From an uncultured Butyrivibrio sp. (lineage in GTDB: Bacteria; Bacillota; Clostridia; Lachnospirales; Lachnospiraceae): a stretch of DNA of 11,869 nt. Both the position numbers and the translations under genes were made by a program. The first letter of the stretch is position 1. Each line of letters begins with the position of its first letter. The stretch is from assembly GCA_910577605.1 (NCBI GenBank), contig CAJTON010000051.1, positions 1 to 11,869 of the forward strand, given 5' to 3'. Below the pieces are notes generated by a model. It ran no database searches, was not told the DNA's origin, and saw only the letters and a program-made list of their open reading frames with translations. This document shows, piece after piece, positions 6,084 to 11,869 of the stretch.

Positions 6084-6538
6084 AAGAAAAGAAACGAACA
6101 AAGTGGTATAAAATTTCAGGAATATTTATCTTAATACTACTTGTTGGATTCATACTGTTTTGGAGATTCCACGGAATCGCGGTATCGGTCGATAAAAGAG
6201 CGGCGGCGGTAGAGCGCGGAAATACTGACGGAAAAATGCAGGAACAGAAGGTTGAGGTGAGTATTTCCGGCAAATATTATTATAAGCTGTGGACGGCGGA
6301 TGAATTTTCGGGGAAAATAAGCATAGAAAACTATGCTCAGACAGAGGGGGAGGTATGGAATCTGCGGATAGAAAAATACGCTCCGCTCATATATAGGGAA
6401 TATGACCGCTCGGTACTGAACACAAGTTATTTCGGAGTAATTTCCGCAGGGAAGGAATTTTCGGAGTTTGAAATTCTTGTTGACGACGGAAACGGTATTG
6501 ATACAGAAAATCCCGGACATATTATTTACATAGAATAA
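6080..6538 (+). CDS. Single-pass membrane protein of unknown function, 152 aa
   Basis: A short basic N-terminus (KEKKRTKWYK) precedes one hydrophobic helix at about 13-28. An extracytoplasmic domain of roughly 120 residues follows, with alternating hydrophobic and polar residues and many Tyr, Phe and Ile, which looks beta-rich (VEVSISGKYYYKLW, GKISIENY, FGVISAGKEFSEFEILV). It overlaps the upstream secreted-protein gene by four bases and has AGGTGA close upstream, so the two proteins are likely made together and may act together at the cell surface. Small membrane proteins with such a domain are common and mostly uncharacterised in Firmicutes. No enzyme motif, lipobox or sortase signal is visible. 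The strong terminator downstream closes the unit. Confidence 0.78.
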   Translation: MKEKKRTKWYKISGIFILILLVGFILFWRFHGIAVSVDKRAAAVERGNTDGKMQEQKVEVSISGKYYYKLWTADEFSGKISIENYAQTEGEVWNLRIEKYAPLIYREYDRSVLNTSYFGVISAGKEFSEFEILVDDGNGIDTENPGHIIYIE

Positions 6539-6563
6539 AACTGTCTTACAGGAATTATGAACG

Positions 6564-6598
6564 GCAGCGGTCAAAAAACAGACCGCTGCTTTTTTATT
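6564..6598 (+). terminator. Rho-independent terminator
   Basis: A perfect 9-bp stem, GCAGCGGTC (6564-6572)/GACCGCTGC (6581-6589), with an 8-nt A-rich loop, followed by TTTTTTATTT. It ends the two-gene unit upstream. Confidence 0.95.
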
Positions 6599-6630
6599 TA
6601 TGAAAAGTTCGCTCTAATTGTTAAGATGCA

Positions 6631-6660
6631 TTGACATTAGCTGACAACATTAATTATAAT
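6631..6660 (+). promoter_or_regulatory. Promoter of the glycoside hydrolase gene
   Basis: TTGACA (6631-6636), 18 bases, TATAAT (6655-6660). The start near 6667 gives a short leader. An upstream in-frame ATG at 6631 falls inside this promoter, which supports the internal start at 6703. Confidence 0.85.
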
Positions 6661-6702
6661 GAAATAAATACACGGCTTGTATTTAAGGAGGACAAAACAG
6701 AG

Positions 6703-7947
6703 ATGAAAAATTTAAAAAGAATTATAGCGGTCCTGCTCGCGTGCGTTATGTGCCTGAGCCTTTTTGCGTGCGGCAAGGACAACGGCGGCGATAACAATAA
6801 AACGGACGCGGCTGTTACCGAGCAGCAGTCGGGAAGCGGAGATAACGAAACGCCCGCCGAGACAACAGGCGGAGAGGGCGAAACATCGGGAATACTGATG
6901 CCGGAGGAGATGGACAAAAGCACGATAAATTCCATAATTCCCGGTAAGATCGAGGTTGACGGAACAGACTTTGTCGTGGACGGCGAGAAAGTCTTTATGA
7001 ACGGAGCCAATACGCCTTGGGATAAGTGGAACGATTTCGGAGGCAGCTTCAGCAGTTCTTTCTGGGAAAGGCATTTTGCCGAGCTTCATGAGGCGGGAAT
7101 CAACGCGGTGCGCGTTTGGATCTCCTGCAACGGTGACGTGGGAATAAGCATAAAAGATGACGGATATGTTGTAGCGGCGATGCCGAAGCATTGGAAGGAT
7201 CTGGACTCTCTTTTCAAGGCGGCAGAGGAAAACGGGATATACCTTATGGCGACTCTCATGTCCTTTGACCATTTCAAGGATTCCAATAAAAAATACGCGT
7301 CGTGGCGCGCTATGCTTGACGACGAGGCGGCGATGGATTCATATATAAATAATTATGTTATTCCTTTCTGCAAAAGATATGATTCATATGACTCGCTCTG
7401 GTCGATAGATTTGTGCAATGAGCCGGACTGGATAAATGAGAACGACGAGTGCGGTAAGATCCCGTGGACGAAGCTGTGTACACTTTTCGCGAAAGAAGCC
7501 GCGGCGATCCACGAGAACAGCGATATACTTGTAACTATCGGATTCGGCATGATAAAATACAACAGCACCAAGTATTCAGGAAATTACGGCTCCGATAAGT
7601 TTTTGCAGGGGCGTTACGACAGCGAGCTTGCCTACCTTGATTTTTATTCGACGCATTTTTACGAGTGGGAGGCTCCCTGGTACGGATTCCCGTTTGATAA
7701 GGATCCTGTAAGCTTTGGTCTTGACGGAACCAAGCCGGCGGTTCTCGGAGAGTTCCCCGCGACCGGAATGACCAGTCAGACAAGCGGCTCAAAGGATATG
7801 ACGCCCTCGGAGTGCTATACGAGCGTTTATGACAACGGCTGGAACGGTATTTTCGCGTGGACGTCAAACGGAGTTGACGACTGCGGCAGCCTGGAGGACT
7901 TTATAGACGGAGCAAAGGAAGTTGCCTCCAAAGAGGCGGCGAAATAG
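6703..7947 (+). CDS. Lipoprotein glycoside hydrolase, family GH5-like (beta-mannanase/cellulase type)
   Basis: This 414-residue protein is a retaining beta-glycanase, probably displayed on the outer face of the membrane. A lipoprotein signal peptide runs to LFAC with Cys23 as the acylated residue. A low-complexity Gly/Asp/Glu/Thr linker of about 45 residues follows. The catalytic (beta/alpha)8 domain starts near 80 with the FMNGANTPWDKW entry typical of GH5. The acid/base is Glu240 in LCNEPDW and the nucleophile is Glu350 in VLGEFPATG; STHFYEWEAPW (316-326) lies between them, as in the family. Mannan or beta-glucan is the likely substrate class, but subfamily cannot be decided by eye. No carbohydrate-binding module is present. 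The start follows AAGGAGG (6685-6691) by 11 bases. The gene sits alone between a strong terminator upstream and a possible one downstream. Confidence 0.88.
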   Translation: MKNLKRIIAVLLACVMCLSLFACGKDNGGDNNKTDAAVTEQQSGSGDNETPAETTGGEGETSGILMPEEMDKSTINSIIPGKIEVDGTDFVVDGEKVFMNGANTPWDKWNDFGGSFSSSFWERHFAELHEAGINAVRVWISCNGDVGISIKDDGYVVAAMPKHWKDLDSLFKAAEENGIYLMATLMSFDHFKDSNKKYASWRAMLDDEAAMDSYINNYVIPFCKRYDSYDSLWSIDLCNEPDWINENDECGKIPWTKLCTLFAKEAAAIHENSDILVTIGFGMIKYNSTKYSGNYGSDKFLQGRYDSELAYLDFYSTHFYEWEAPWYGFPFDKDPVSFGLDGTKPAVLGEFPATGMTSQTSGSKDMTPSECYTSVYDNGWNGIFAWTSNGVDDCGSLEDFIDGAKEVASKEAAK

Positions 7948-7961
7948 TATATGCGCTTTAT

Positions 7962-7987
7962 GCCCCGCTGTCCGCGGCGGGGCGTTT
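7962..7987 (+). terminator. Possible terminator after the glycoside hydrolase gene
   Basis: GCCCCGC (7962-7968) pairs with GCGGGGC (7977-7983) around an 8-nt loop. The very stable stem is followed by only GTTT, so termination may be partial and some transcription could continue into the PurF-like gene. Confidence 0.5.
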
Positions 7988-8027
7988 GACATAACAGACA
8001 TAATAATTAATATACCGGAGGAAAGTT

Positions 8028-9434
8028 ATGGGAGGATTTTTTGGAGTAGCATCAAGAGAGGACTGCGTATTTGATTTACTGTTCGGAACGGATTATCATT
8101 CGCATCTGGGGACAAGGCGCGCGGGACTTGCGGTTTATGACAACGAGACGGGGTTTGAGAAATCCATACACAAGATAGAAAATTCGCCTTTTCGTACCAA
8201 ATTTGAAAAAGAAGCTAACTCGATGCACGGAACCTTGGGAATCGGATGCATATCCGACTATGAGGCGCAGCCGATACTTGTACGTTCGCATCACGGAAGC
8301 TTTGCGATAGCCACTGTTGGCAAAATAAATAATGCCGAGGAGATTACAGAGGAGATACTCAAGAACAAAACTCATTTTTTTCAAATGAGCAACGGAGAGA
8401 TCAACGCGACGGAGCTTGTCGCGTCGATAATCAATCAGAAAGATAATTTTATAGACGGAATAAGGTATGCGCAGGAAATAATCGAAGGCTCGATGTCCAT
8501 GCTTATCCTTACGCCTAAGGGAATATACTGCGCGAGGGATAAGGTCGGACGCACGCCCATCGTGCTCGGTCATAAGGACGGCGCGTACTGCGCGGCGTTT
8601 GAGAGCTTTTCGTATCTGAATCTCGGCTATACCGATTACCGTGAGCTTGGTCCGGGAGAAATCGTCGTTATCGACAGCGAGAGCGCGAGAACTCTTGTGG
8701 CTCCGGGAAAGGATATGAAAATATGCACGTTTTTGTGGATATATTACGGCTATCCCTCGTCCACATATGAAGGCGTAAACGTAGAGCAGATGAGATACCG
8801 CTGCGGACAGCTTCTGGCAAGAAGGGATCATGTCAAGCCGGATATCGTGGCGGGAGTTCCCGATTCGGGAACGGCGCACGCTATCGGCTACGCGAATGAG
8901 TCGGGAATCCCGTTTTCAAGACCGTTCATAAAATATACTCCGACATGGCCCCGCTCTTTTATGCCGACTATACAGAAGCAGAGGAACCTTATAGCTAAAA
9001 TGAAGCTCCTGCCCGTACACGATCTGATAAACGGCAAGAGCCTGCTGATAATAGACGATTCCATCGTAAGGGGAACGCAGCTTCGGGAAACCACGGAATT
9101 TTTATATGAAAGCGGGGCAAAGGAAGTGCATATCCGTCCGGCGTGCCCGCCTTTGGTATTTGGCTGTAAGTTCCTGAATTTCTCACGCAGCTCGTCAGAG
9201 ATGGAGCTTATTACAAGAAAAGTTATAAGCGAGCTTGAGGGCGGCGACGTGTCCGAAGAGGTTCTGCGCGAATACGCCGACTACAATTCGGAAAAATATG
9301 AGAATATGGTTGAGGGTATACGCAAGAAGCTGAATTTTACTACTCTGCGTTTTCACAGGCTCGACGATATGATAGAGGCTGTAGGAATCGACGAAAGCAA
9401 GCTCTGCACATACTGCTGGAGCGGCAGAGAGTAA
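8028..9434 (+). CDS. PurF-like amidophosphoribosyltransferase homologue with inactivated glutaminase domain
   Basis: This 468-residue protein has the two-domain layout of glutamine-PRPP amidotransferase. The C-terminal phosphoribosyltransferase domain looks intact, with GVPDSGTAHAIGYA (277-290) and the PRPP loop IIDDSIVRGTQ (341-351). Cys233, Cys380, Cys460 and Cys463 align with the four Fe-S cluster ligands of the Bacillus enzyme. The N-terminal Ntn domain is recognisable (GGFFGVAS) but lacks its chemistry. The nucleophile Cys that should follow Met is Gly2. The glutamine-binding Arg of the GHVRYST motif is Cys74. The oxyanion Asn of HNG is Val97. It should therefore not release ammonia from glutamine; it may use free ammonia or another nucleophile, or be regulatory. 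GGAGG lies 6 bases upstream of the ATG. It leads a probable unit with the phosphatase and transporter genes, with no purine genes nearby. It is probably a paralogue, not the housekeeping PurF. Confidence 0.88.
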   Translation: MGGFFGVASREDCVFDLLFGTDYHSHLGTRRAGLAVYDNETGFEKSIHKIENSPFRTKFEKEANSMHGTLGIGCISDYEAQPILVRSHHGSFAIATVGKINNAEEITEEILKNKTHFFQMSNGEINATELVASIINQKDNFIDGIRYAQEIIEGSMSMLILTPKGIYCARDKVGRTPIVLGHKDGAYCAAFESFSYLNLGYTDYRELGPGEIVVIDSESARTLVAPGKDMKICTFLWIYYGYPSSTYEGVNVEQMRYRCGQLLARRDHVKPDIVAGVPDSGTAHAIGYANESGIPFSRPFIKYTPTWPRSFMPTIQKQRNLIAKMKLLPVHDLINGKSLLIIDDSIVRGTQLRETTEFLYESGAKEVHIRPACPPLVFGCKFLNFSRSSSEMELITRKVISELEGGDVSEEVLREYADYNSEKYENMVEGIRKKLNFTTLRFHRLDDMIEAVGIDESKLCTYCWSGRE

Positions 9435-9480
9435 CGGCGCGGGGCGGCGAATGCCGTCTGCGTATCGGGAGCATAATATT

Positions 9481-10263
9481 ATGAGAATTATTTTTGTCCG
9501 TCATGCGGAGCCTGATTACGATACGGACAGCCTGACGGAAAAAGGAAAAAGAGAGGCGCGGCTTCTTTTTGAGAGAGCGCGCAAATGGCGTGTGGACGAG
9601 TTTTACAGCTCTCCTATGGGAAGGGCGAGAGAAACCGGAAGGCGCATATGCGAGGCGGCCCGCCGCAAGCCGGTGATACTTGACTGGCTCGAGGAATTTA
9701 ATTTCACGGTGGACGACTATGAGAATCCCGGCGGCAGAATACTTTGCCGGGATTTTGTTCCCGGATACTTAAACGGCAACCCGCTGCTGTTTGATTTGGA
9801 CAGATGGGGAGAAGCCGGAATAATGAAAAGCGGCGGCATCAGAGAAGAGTACGACAGGGTTTGCGAAGCGTTTGACAGACTTCTTGAGCGGTACGGTTAT
9901 AAAAGGAACGGGTACTGTTACGACTCTCCGCCCGGGCATATATCGTCAAGCGGTTTTATGGAATACGACGGCAAGACGCTTGAACACTATAAAGAGGATA
10001 AATCGGACGATACGACGCTGGTGTTTTTCTGTCATCTGGGTATAATGTCGCTGCTTATCGCGCATCTGATAAACGCGTCGCCATGCACGATCTGGCATGG
10101 ATTTTTTATGCCAACGTCCTCCGTTACAGTCGTTGCCGCGGAGGAGCGCGTACCGGGAAAGGCGTATTTCAGATGTCAGCTTGTCGGCTGTACGGCGCAT
10201 CTTCGCGCGGGAGGAGAACCGGTTTCGTATTACGGCTCTTTTGCGACGCCCTTTATGCTTTGA
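9481..10263 (+). CDS. Histidine phosphatase superfamily (phosphoglycerate mutase-like) protein
   Basis: The 260-residue protein shows the superfamily's catalytic core: RHAEP at 7-11 with the phospho-accepting His8, where the usual RHG is RHA. SSPMGRARET (43-52) carries pocket Arg48, an acidic EEF lies at 71-73 (proton donor region), and FCHLG contains the second His185 (HL in place of HG). These enzymes remove or transfer phosphate on small metabolites or proteins, and the substrate here is unknown. An insertion of roughly 90 residues (~75-165), rich in Tyr, Gly and Asp, probably forms the substrate cap. The start at 9481 is chosen because GGGAG lies about 10 bases upstream and the conserved core begins at once; an in-frame ATG at 9451 would add ten unconserved residues. 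It lies 46 bases after the PurF-like gene and 32 before the MATE gene, so co-transcription is likely. Confidence 0.85.
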   Translation: MRIIFVRHAEPDYDTDSLTEKGKREARLLFERARKWRVDEFYSSPMGRARETGRRICEAARRKPVILDWLEEFNFTVDDYENPGGRILCRDFVPGYLNGNPLLFDLDRWGEAGIMKSGGIREEYDRVCEAFDRLLERYGYKRNGYCYDSPPGHISSSGFMEYDGKTLEHYKEDKSDDTTLVFFCHLGIMSLLIAHLINASPCTIWHGFFMPTSSVTVVAAEERVPGKAYFRCQLVGCTAHLRAGGEPVSYYGSFATPFML

Positions 10264-10295
10264 GATGTATATATTATAGAAATTTGGGTGTTTTT

Positions 10296-11660
10296 ATGGG
10301 AAAAAGACCGTCGGGGGCAGGAGAGATCCTCAGGACACTGATATTCATGTCAATACCGACCATTATTGAGGAGGTTCTTGCGACTCTTCTGCAATACGTC
10401 GATACAGCTATGGTGGGGCACCTTGGAGAGAACGCGACGGCGGCGGTCAGCGTCACGGCGACCGTCACATGGCTGGTAAACAGCGTTCCAAGCTCAATAG
10501 GAGTCGGAACGCTTGCTTTGATTGCCAAGGCATACGGAGCAAAGGATACGGCGCTTGTGAAAAGACTCTCGCAGCAGGTATTTCTTATGACGGGAATCTG
10601 CGGTTTGGTCATCGGAGTGGTTTCCATGCTTTTAAGCCATTATATTCCGGCATGGATGGGCGCGGAGCCGGCTATACGGGAAGAGGCTTCAAGATATTTC
10701 TTTATTATCAGCGTGCCCATGCTTTTTCGGTCGGCATCAACGATCCTCGGTGCGGCGATAAGGGCGACAAAGGATACGCGAACGCCTATGATAGTTAATC
10801 TTGCGGCGAACGCGGTCAATGCCGGATTGAATTATCTGCTTATATACGCTTTGAAAATGGGCGTTACCGGGGCGGCGCTTGCCTCGGCTATCTCATATAC
10901 TCTGTCGGGTACGATGATGTTTGTCGTGTACAGGCGCAGCCGATGTCTGGGATGGCGTTTCAGGGAGTGGCGTTTTGACAAGGGACTGATAGCGGATTGC
11001 GGTAAGGTCAGCCTGCCCGTACTCGGAACGGGGGTTGTGTCATGCTTCGGGTATGTGGTTTTTGCGAGGCTTGTGTCGGGTATGGGAACGACGGTTTTCG
11101 CAGCGCATTCAATCGCGGTCACTGCGGAAACGATTTTTTATATTCCGGGGTATGGACTTCGGACGGCAACCTCGGCGTTAGTCGGGATAGCGAGGGGAGA
11201 GGGCGACAGGCAGAAGCTTTCTACCATAAGCCGTCTCAGTGTTTTTGTGACTATGGGAATGATGGTAGCGAGCGGAGTTATTTTGTTCTGGACTGCGTAT
11301 CCGTTAATGCGCCTTATGACGAACAGCCTCAACGCTGCGGCGTTAGGGGCGCGCATGCTGAGACTTGTCGCGTTTTCGGAGCCTTTTTTCGGGCTGATGA
11401 TAGTGAGCGAGGGAATACTTTACGGTCTGGGGCGCACGAAATACGCTTTTTTGATCGAGAGTCTCGGAATGTGGGGAGTGAGGATACTTATGACGTTTCT
11501 GAGCATAAATCTGTGGAACGCGGATCTGCGGGGCGTATGGTACTGCATGATCGCCGACAATGTTTTTAAGGCGGTGATGCTTATTCTTCCTCTGGTTGTC
11601 GGAAGCAGGAGAAGAGCCTTGTACGCGGAGGCGGTGACGACGGAGGATAACCGTCAGTAA
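10296..11660 (+). CDS. MATE family efflux transporter
   Basis: A 454-residue integral membrane protein with about twelve hydrophobic helices in two similar halves, as in MATE (NorM/DinF-like) Na+ or H+ antiporters, which expel drugs or metabolites. The N-terminus shows the family pattern: IEEVLATLLQYVDTAMVGHLG, then a small-residue-rich second helix (SSIGVGTLALIAKAYGAKD). The second half repeats the theme (GLRTATSALVGIARGEGDRQ). The start at 10296 fits the usual family length; its ribosome site is weak (TTGGGTG), which fits translation following the phosphatase gene 32 bases upstream. The same frame stays open further upstream across the phosphatase gene, but that part is not MATE-like. The substrate cannot be predicted; export of a product of the upstream enzymes is only a suggestion. 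No terminator is visible before the sequence changes character near 11,700. Confidence 0.93.
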   Translation: MGKRPSGAGEILRTLIFMSIPTIIEEVLATLLQYVDTAMVGHLGENATAAVSVTATVTWLVNSVPSSIGVGTLALIAKAYGAKDTALVKRLSQQVFLMTGICGLVIGVVSMLLSHYIPAWMGAEPAIREEASRYFFIISVPMLFRSASTILGAAIRATKDTRTPMIVNLAANAVNAGLNYLLIYALKMGVTGAALASAISYTLSGTMMFVVYRRSRCLGWRFREWRFDKGLIADCGKVSLPVLGTGVVSCFGYVVFARLVSGMGTTVFAAHSIAVTAETIFYIPGYGLRTATSALVGIARGEGDRQKLSTISRLSVFVTMGMMVASGVILFWTAYPLMRLMTNSLNAAALGARMLRLVAFSEPFFGLMIVSEGILYGLGRTKYAFLIESLGMWGVRILMTFLSINLWNADLRGVWYCMIADNVFKAVMLILPLVVGSRRRALYAEAVTTEDNRQ

Positions 11661-11702
11661 GCGGCGAAGTTGCAATTTGGAACCGATAAGGTTATACTGT
11701 AT

Positions 11703-11869
11703 TTGACTAATGGAAATAAAATAAGAAAAATAATCGATGGAACATATAAAGTTGAAGGTGATCTAAGAAGAGAAGTTGCTCTTAATATCAAAAGACTTAC
11801 AGAAATTGGTTGTTATAGAGGATTAAGACATAGAAGAAGTTTACCAGTTAGAGGACAAAGAACAAAAAC
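11703..11869 (+). CDS. rpsM: Ribosomal protein S13, internal fragment (5' half absent, 3' end cut by window)
   Basis: The translation contains the S13 signature almost unchanged: YKVEGDLRREVALNIKRL, then IGCYRGLRHRRSLPVRGQ and RTK at the window edge. This corresponds to roughly the second half of the ~120-residue protein. S13 sits in the head of the 30S subunit and contacts the P-site tRNA and 16S rRNA. No start codon, ribosome site or N-terminal half precedes it. The frame is open back to the MATE stop codon, but bases 11661-11702 do not encode S13-like sequence in any frame. All ten arginines are AGA and the leucines are TTA, CTA or CTT, unlike the GC-richer codons of the MATE gene. rpsM normally lies among ribosomal protein genes. 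This is most simply a chimeric join to an AT-rich genome; a truncated transferred copy is the alternative. Confidence 0.9.
   Translation, partial: MTNGNKIRKIIDGTYKVEGDLRREVALNIKRLTEIGCYRGLRHRRSLPVRGQRTK

Noticed and set aside
4666..6600. Target-site duplication of the tRNA-Lys 3' end as proof of an integrated island
   Set aside because: No second copy of the tRNA 3' end was found on the far side of the AT-rich unit, so island status stays an inference.
7986..8013. TTGACA with TAATAT 16 bases on, as a promoter for the PurF-like gene
   Set aside because: Transcription would start inside or past the ribosome site, so it would not give a usable leader.
10083..10295. Extension of the MATE frame upstream over the phosphatase gene
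   Set aside because: The extra ~70 residues are Arg/Cys-rich shadow translation of the phosphatase gene; the family N-terminus begins at 10296.
1..11869. CRISPR array, phage genes or transposase
   Set aside because: No regularly spaced repeats, Cas proteins, phage structural proteins or transposase motifs were seen on either strand.

Overview
The window looks like a low-to-mid GC Firmicute, most likely a gut-type member of the Clostridia. This rests on strong AAGGAGG-type ribosome sites, near-consensus TTGACA/TATAAT promoters, a lipoprotein-anchored glycanase, an S11 DD-carboxypeptidase with a C-terminal membrane anchor, and gene types common in that class. Placement below class is inference. 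The last ~170 bases do not fit the rest and probably belong to another genome.

Layout. Bases 1-251 hold no gene I can support. A 68-residue zinc-ribbon protein (minus, 252-458) and a DEDDh 3'-5' exonuclease with a C-terminal zinc-binding module (plus, 658-1632) diverge from a region with one promoter per strand. The exonuclease converges on a D-Ala-D-Ala carboxypeptidase (minus, 1652-3007). One long hairpin between them carries both stop codons and probably terminates both genes. The carboxypeptidase diverges from trmB (3115-3750), with overlapping promoters. trmB is followed by a 42-codon cysteine-containing small gene (3806-3934) and a YbaK/ProX-type aminoacyl-tRNA deacylase (3973-4521), which together form a probable tRNA-related operon.

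A tRNA-Lys(CTT) gene (4666-4738) has its own promoter and a structured leader. Downstream are about 360 bases of AT-rich non-coding DNA with a tandem 10-mer and an orphan minus-strand terminator-like hairpin. A consensus promoter then drives a two-gene, AT-rich unit: an unrecognised secreted protein and a single-pass membrane protein, ended by an excellent terminator. Its position beside a tRNA and its composition suggest an accessory insertion, although no integrase is present.

Next come a monocistronic GH5-like lipoprotein glycoside hydrolase (6703-7947), then three closely spaced genes: a PurF-like phosphoribosyltransferase whose glutaminase active site is destroyed (8028-9434), a histidine-phosphatase-superfamily enzyme (9481-10263) and a MATE transporter (10296-11660). 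The PurF-like protein is the most interesting gene, because it keeps the PRPP-binding loop and candidate Fe-S cysteines but lacks the residues needed to take ammonia from glutamine. The window ends in an AT-rich internal fragment of rpsM (ribosomal protein S13) with quite different codon use and no 5' half, best explained by a chimeric assembly join.
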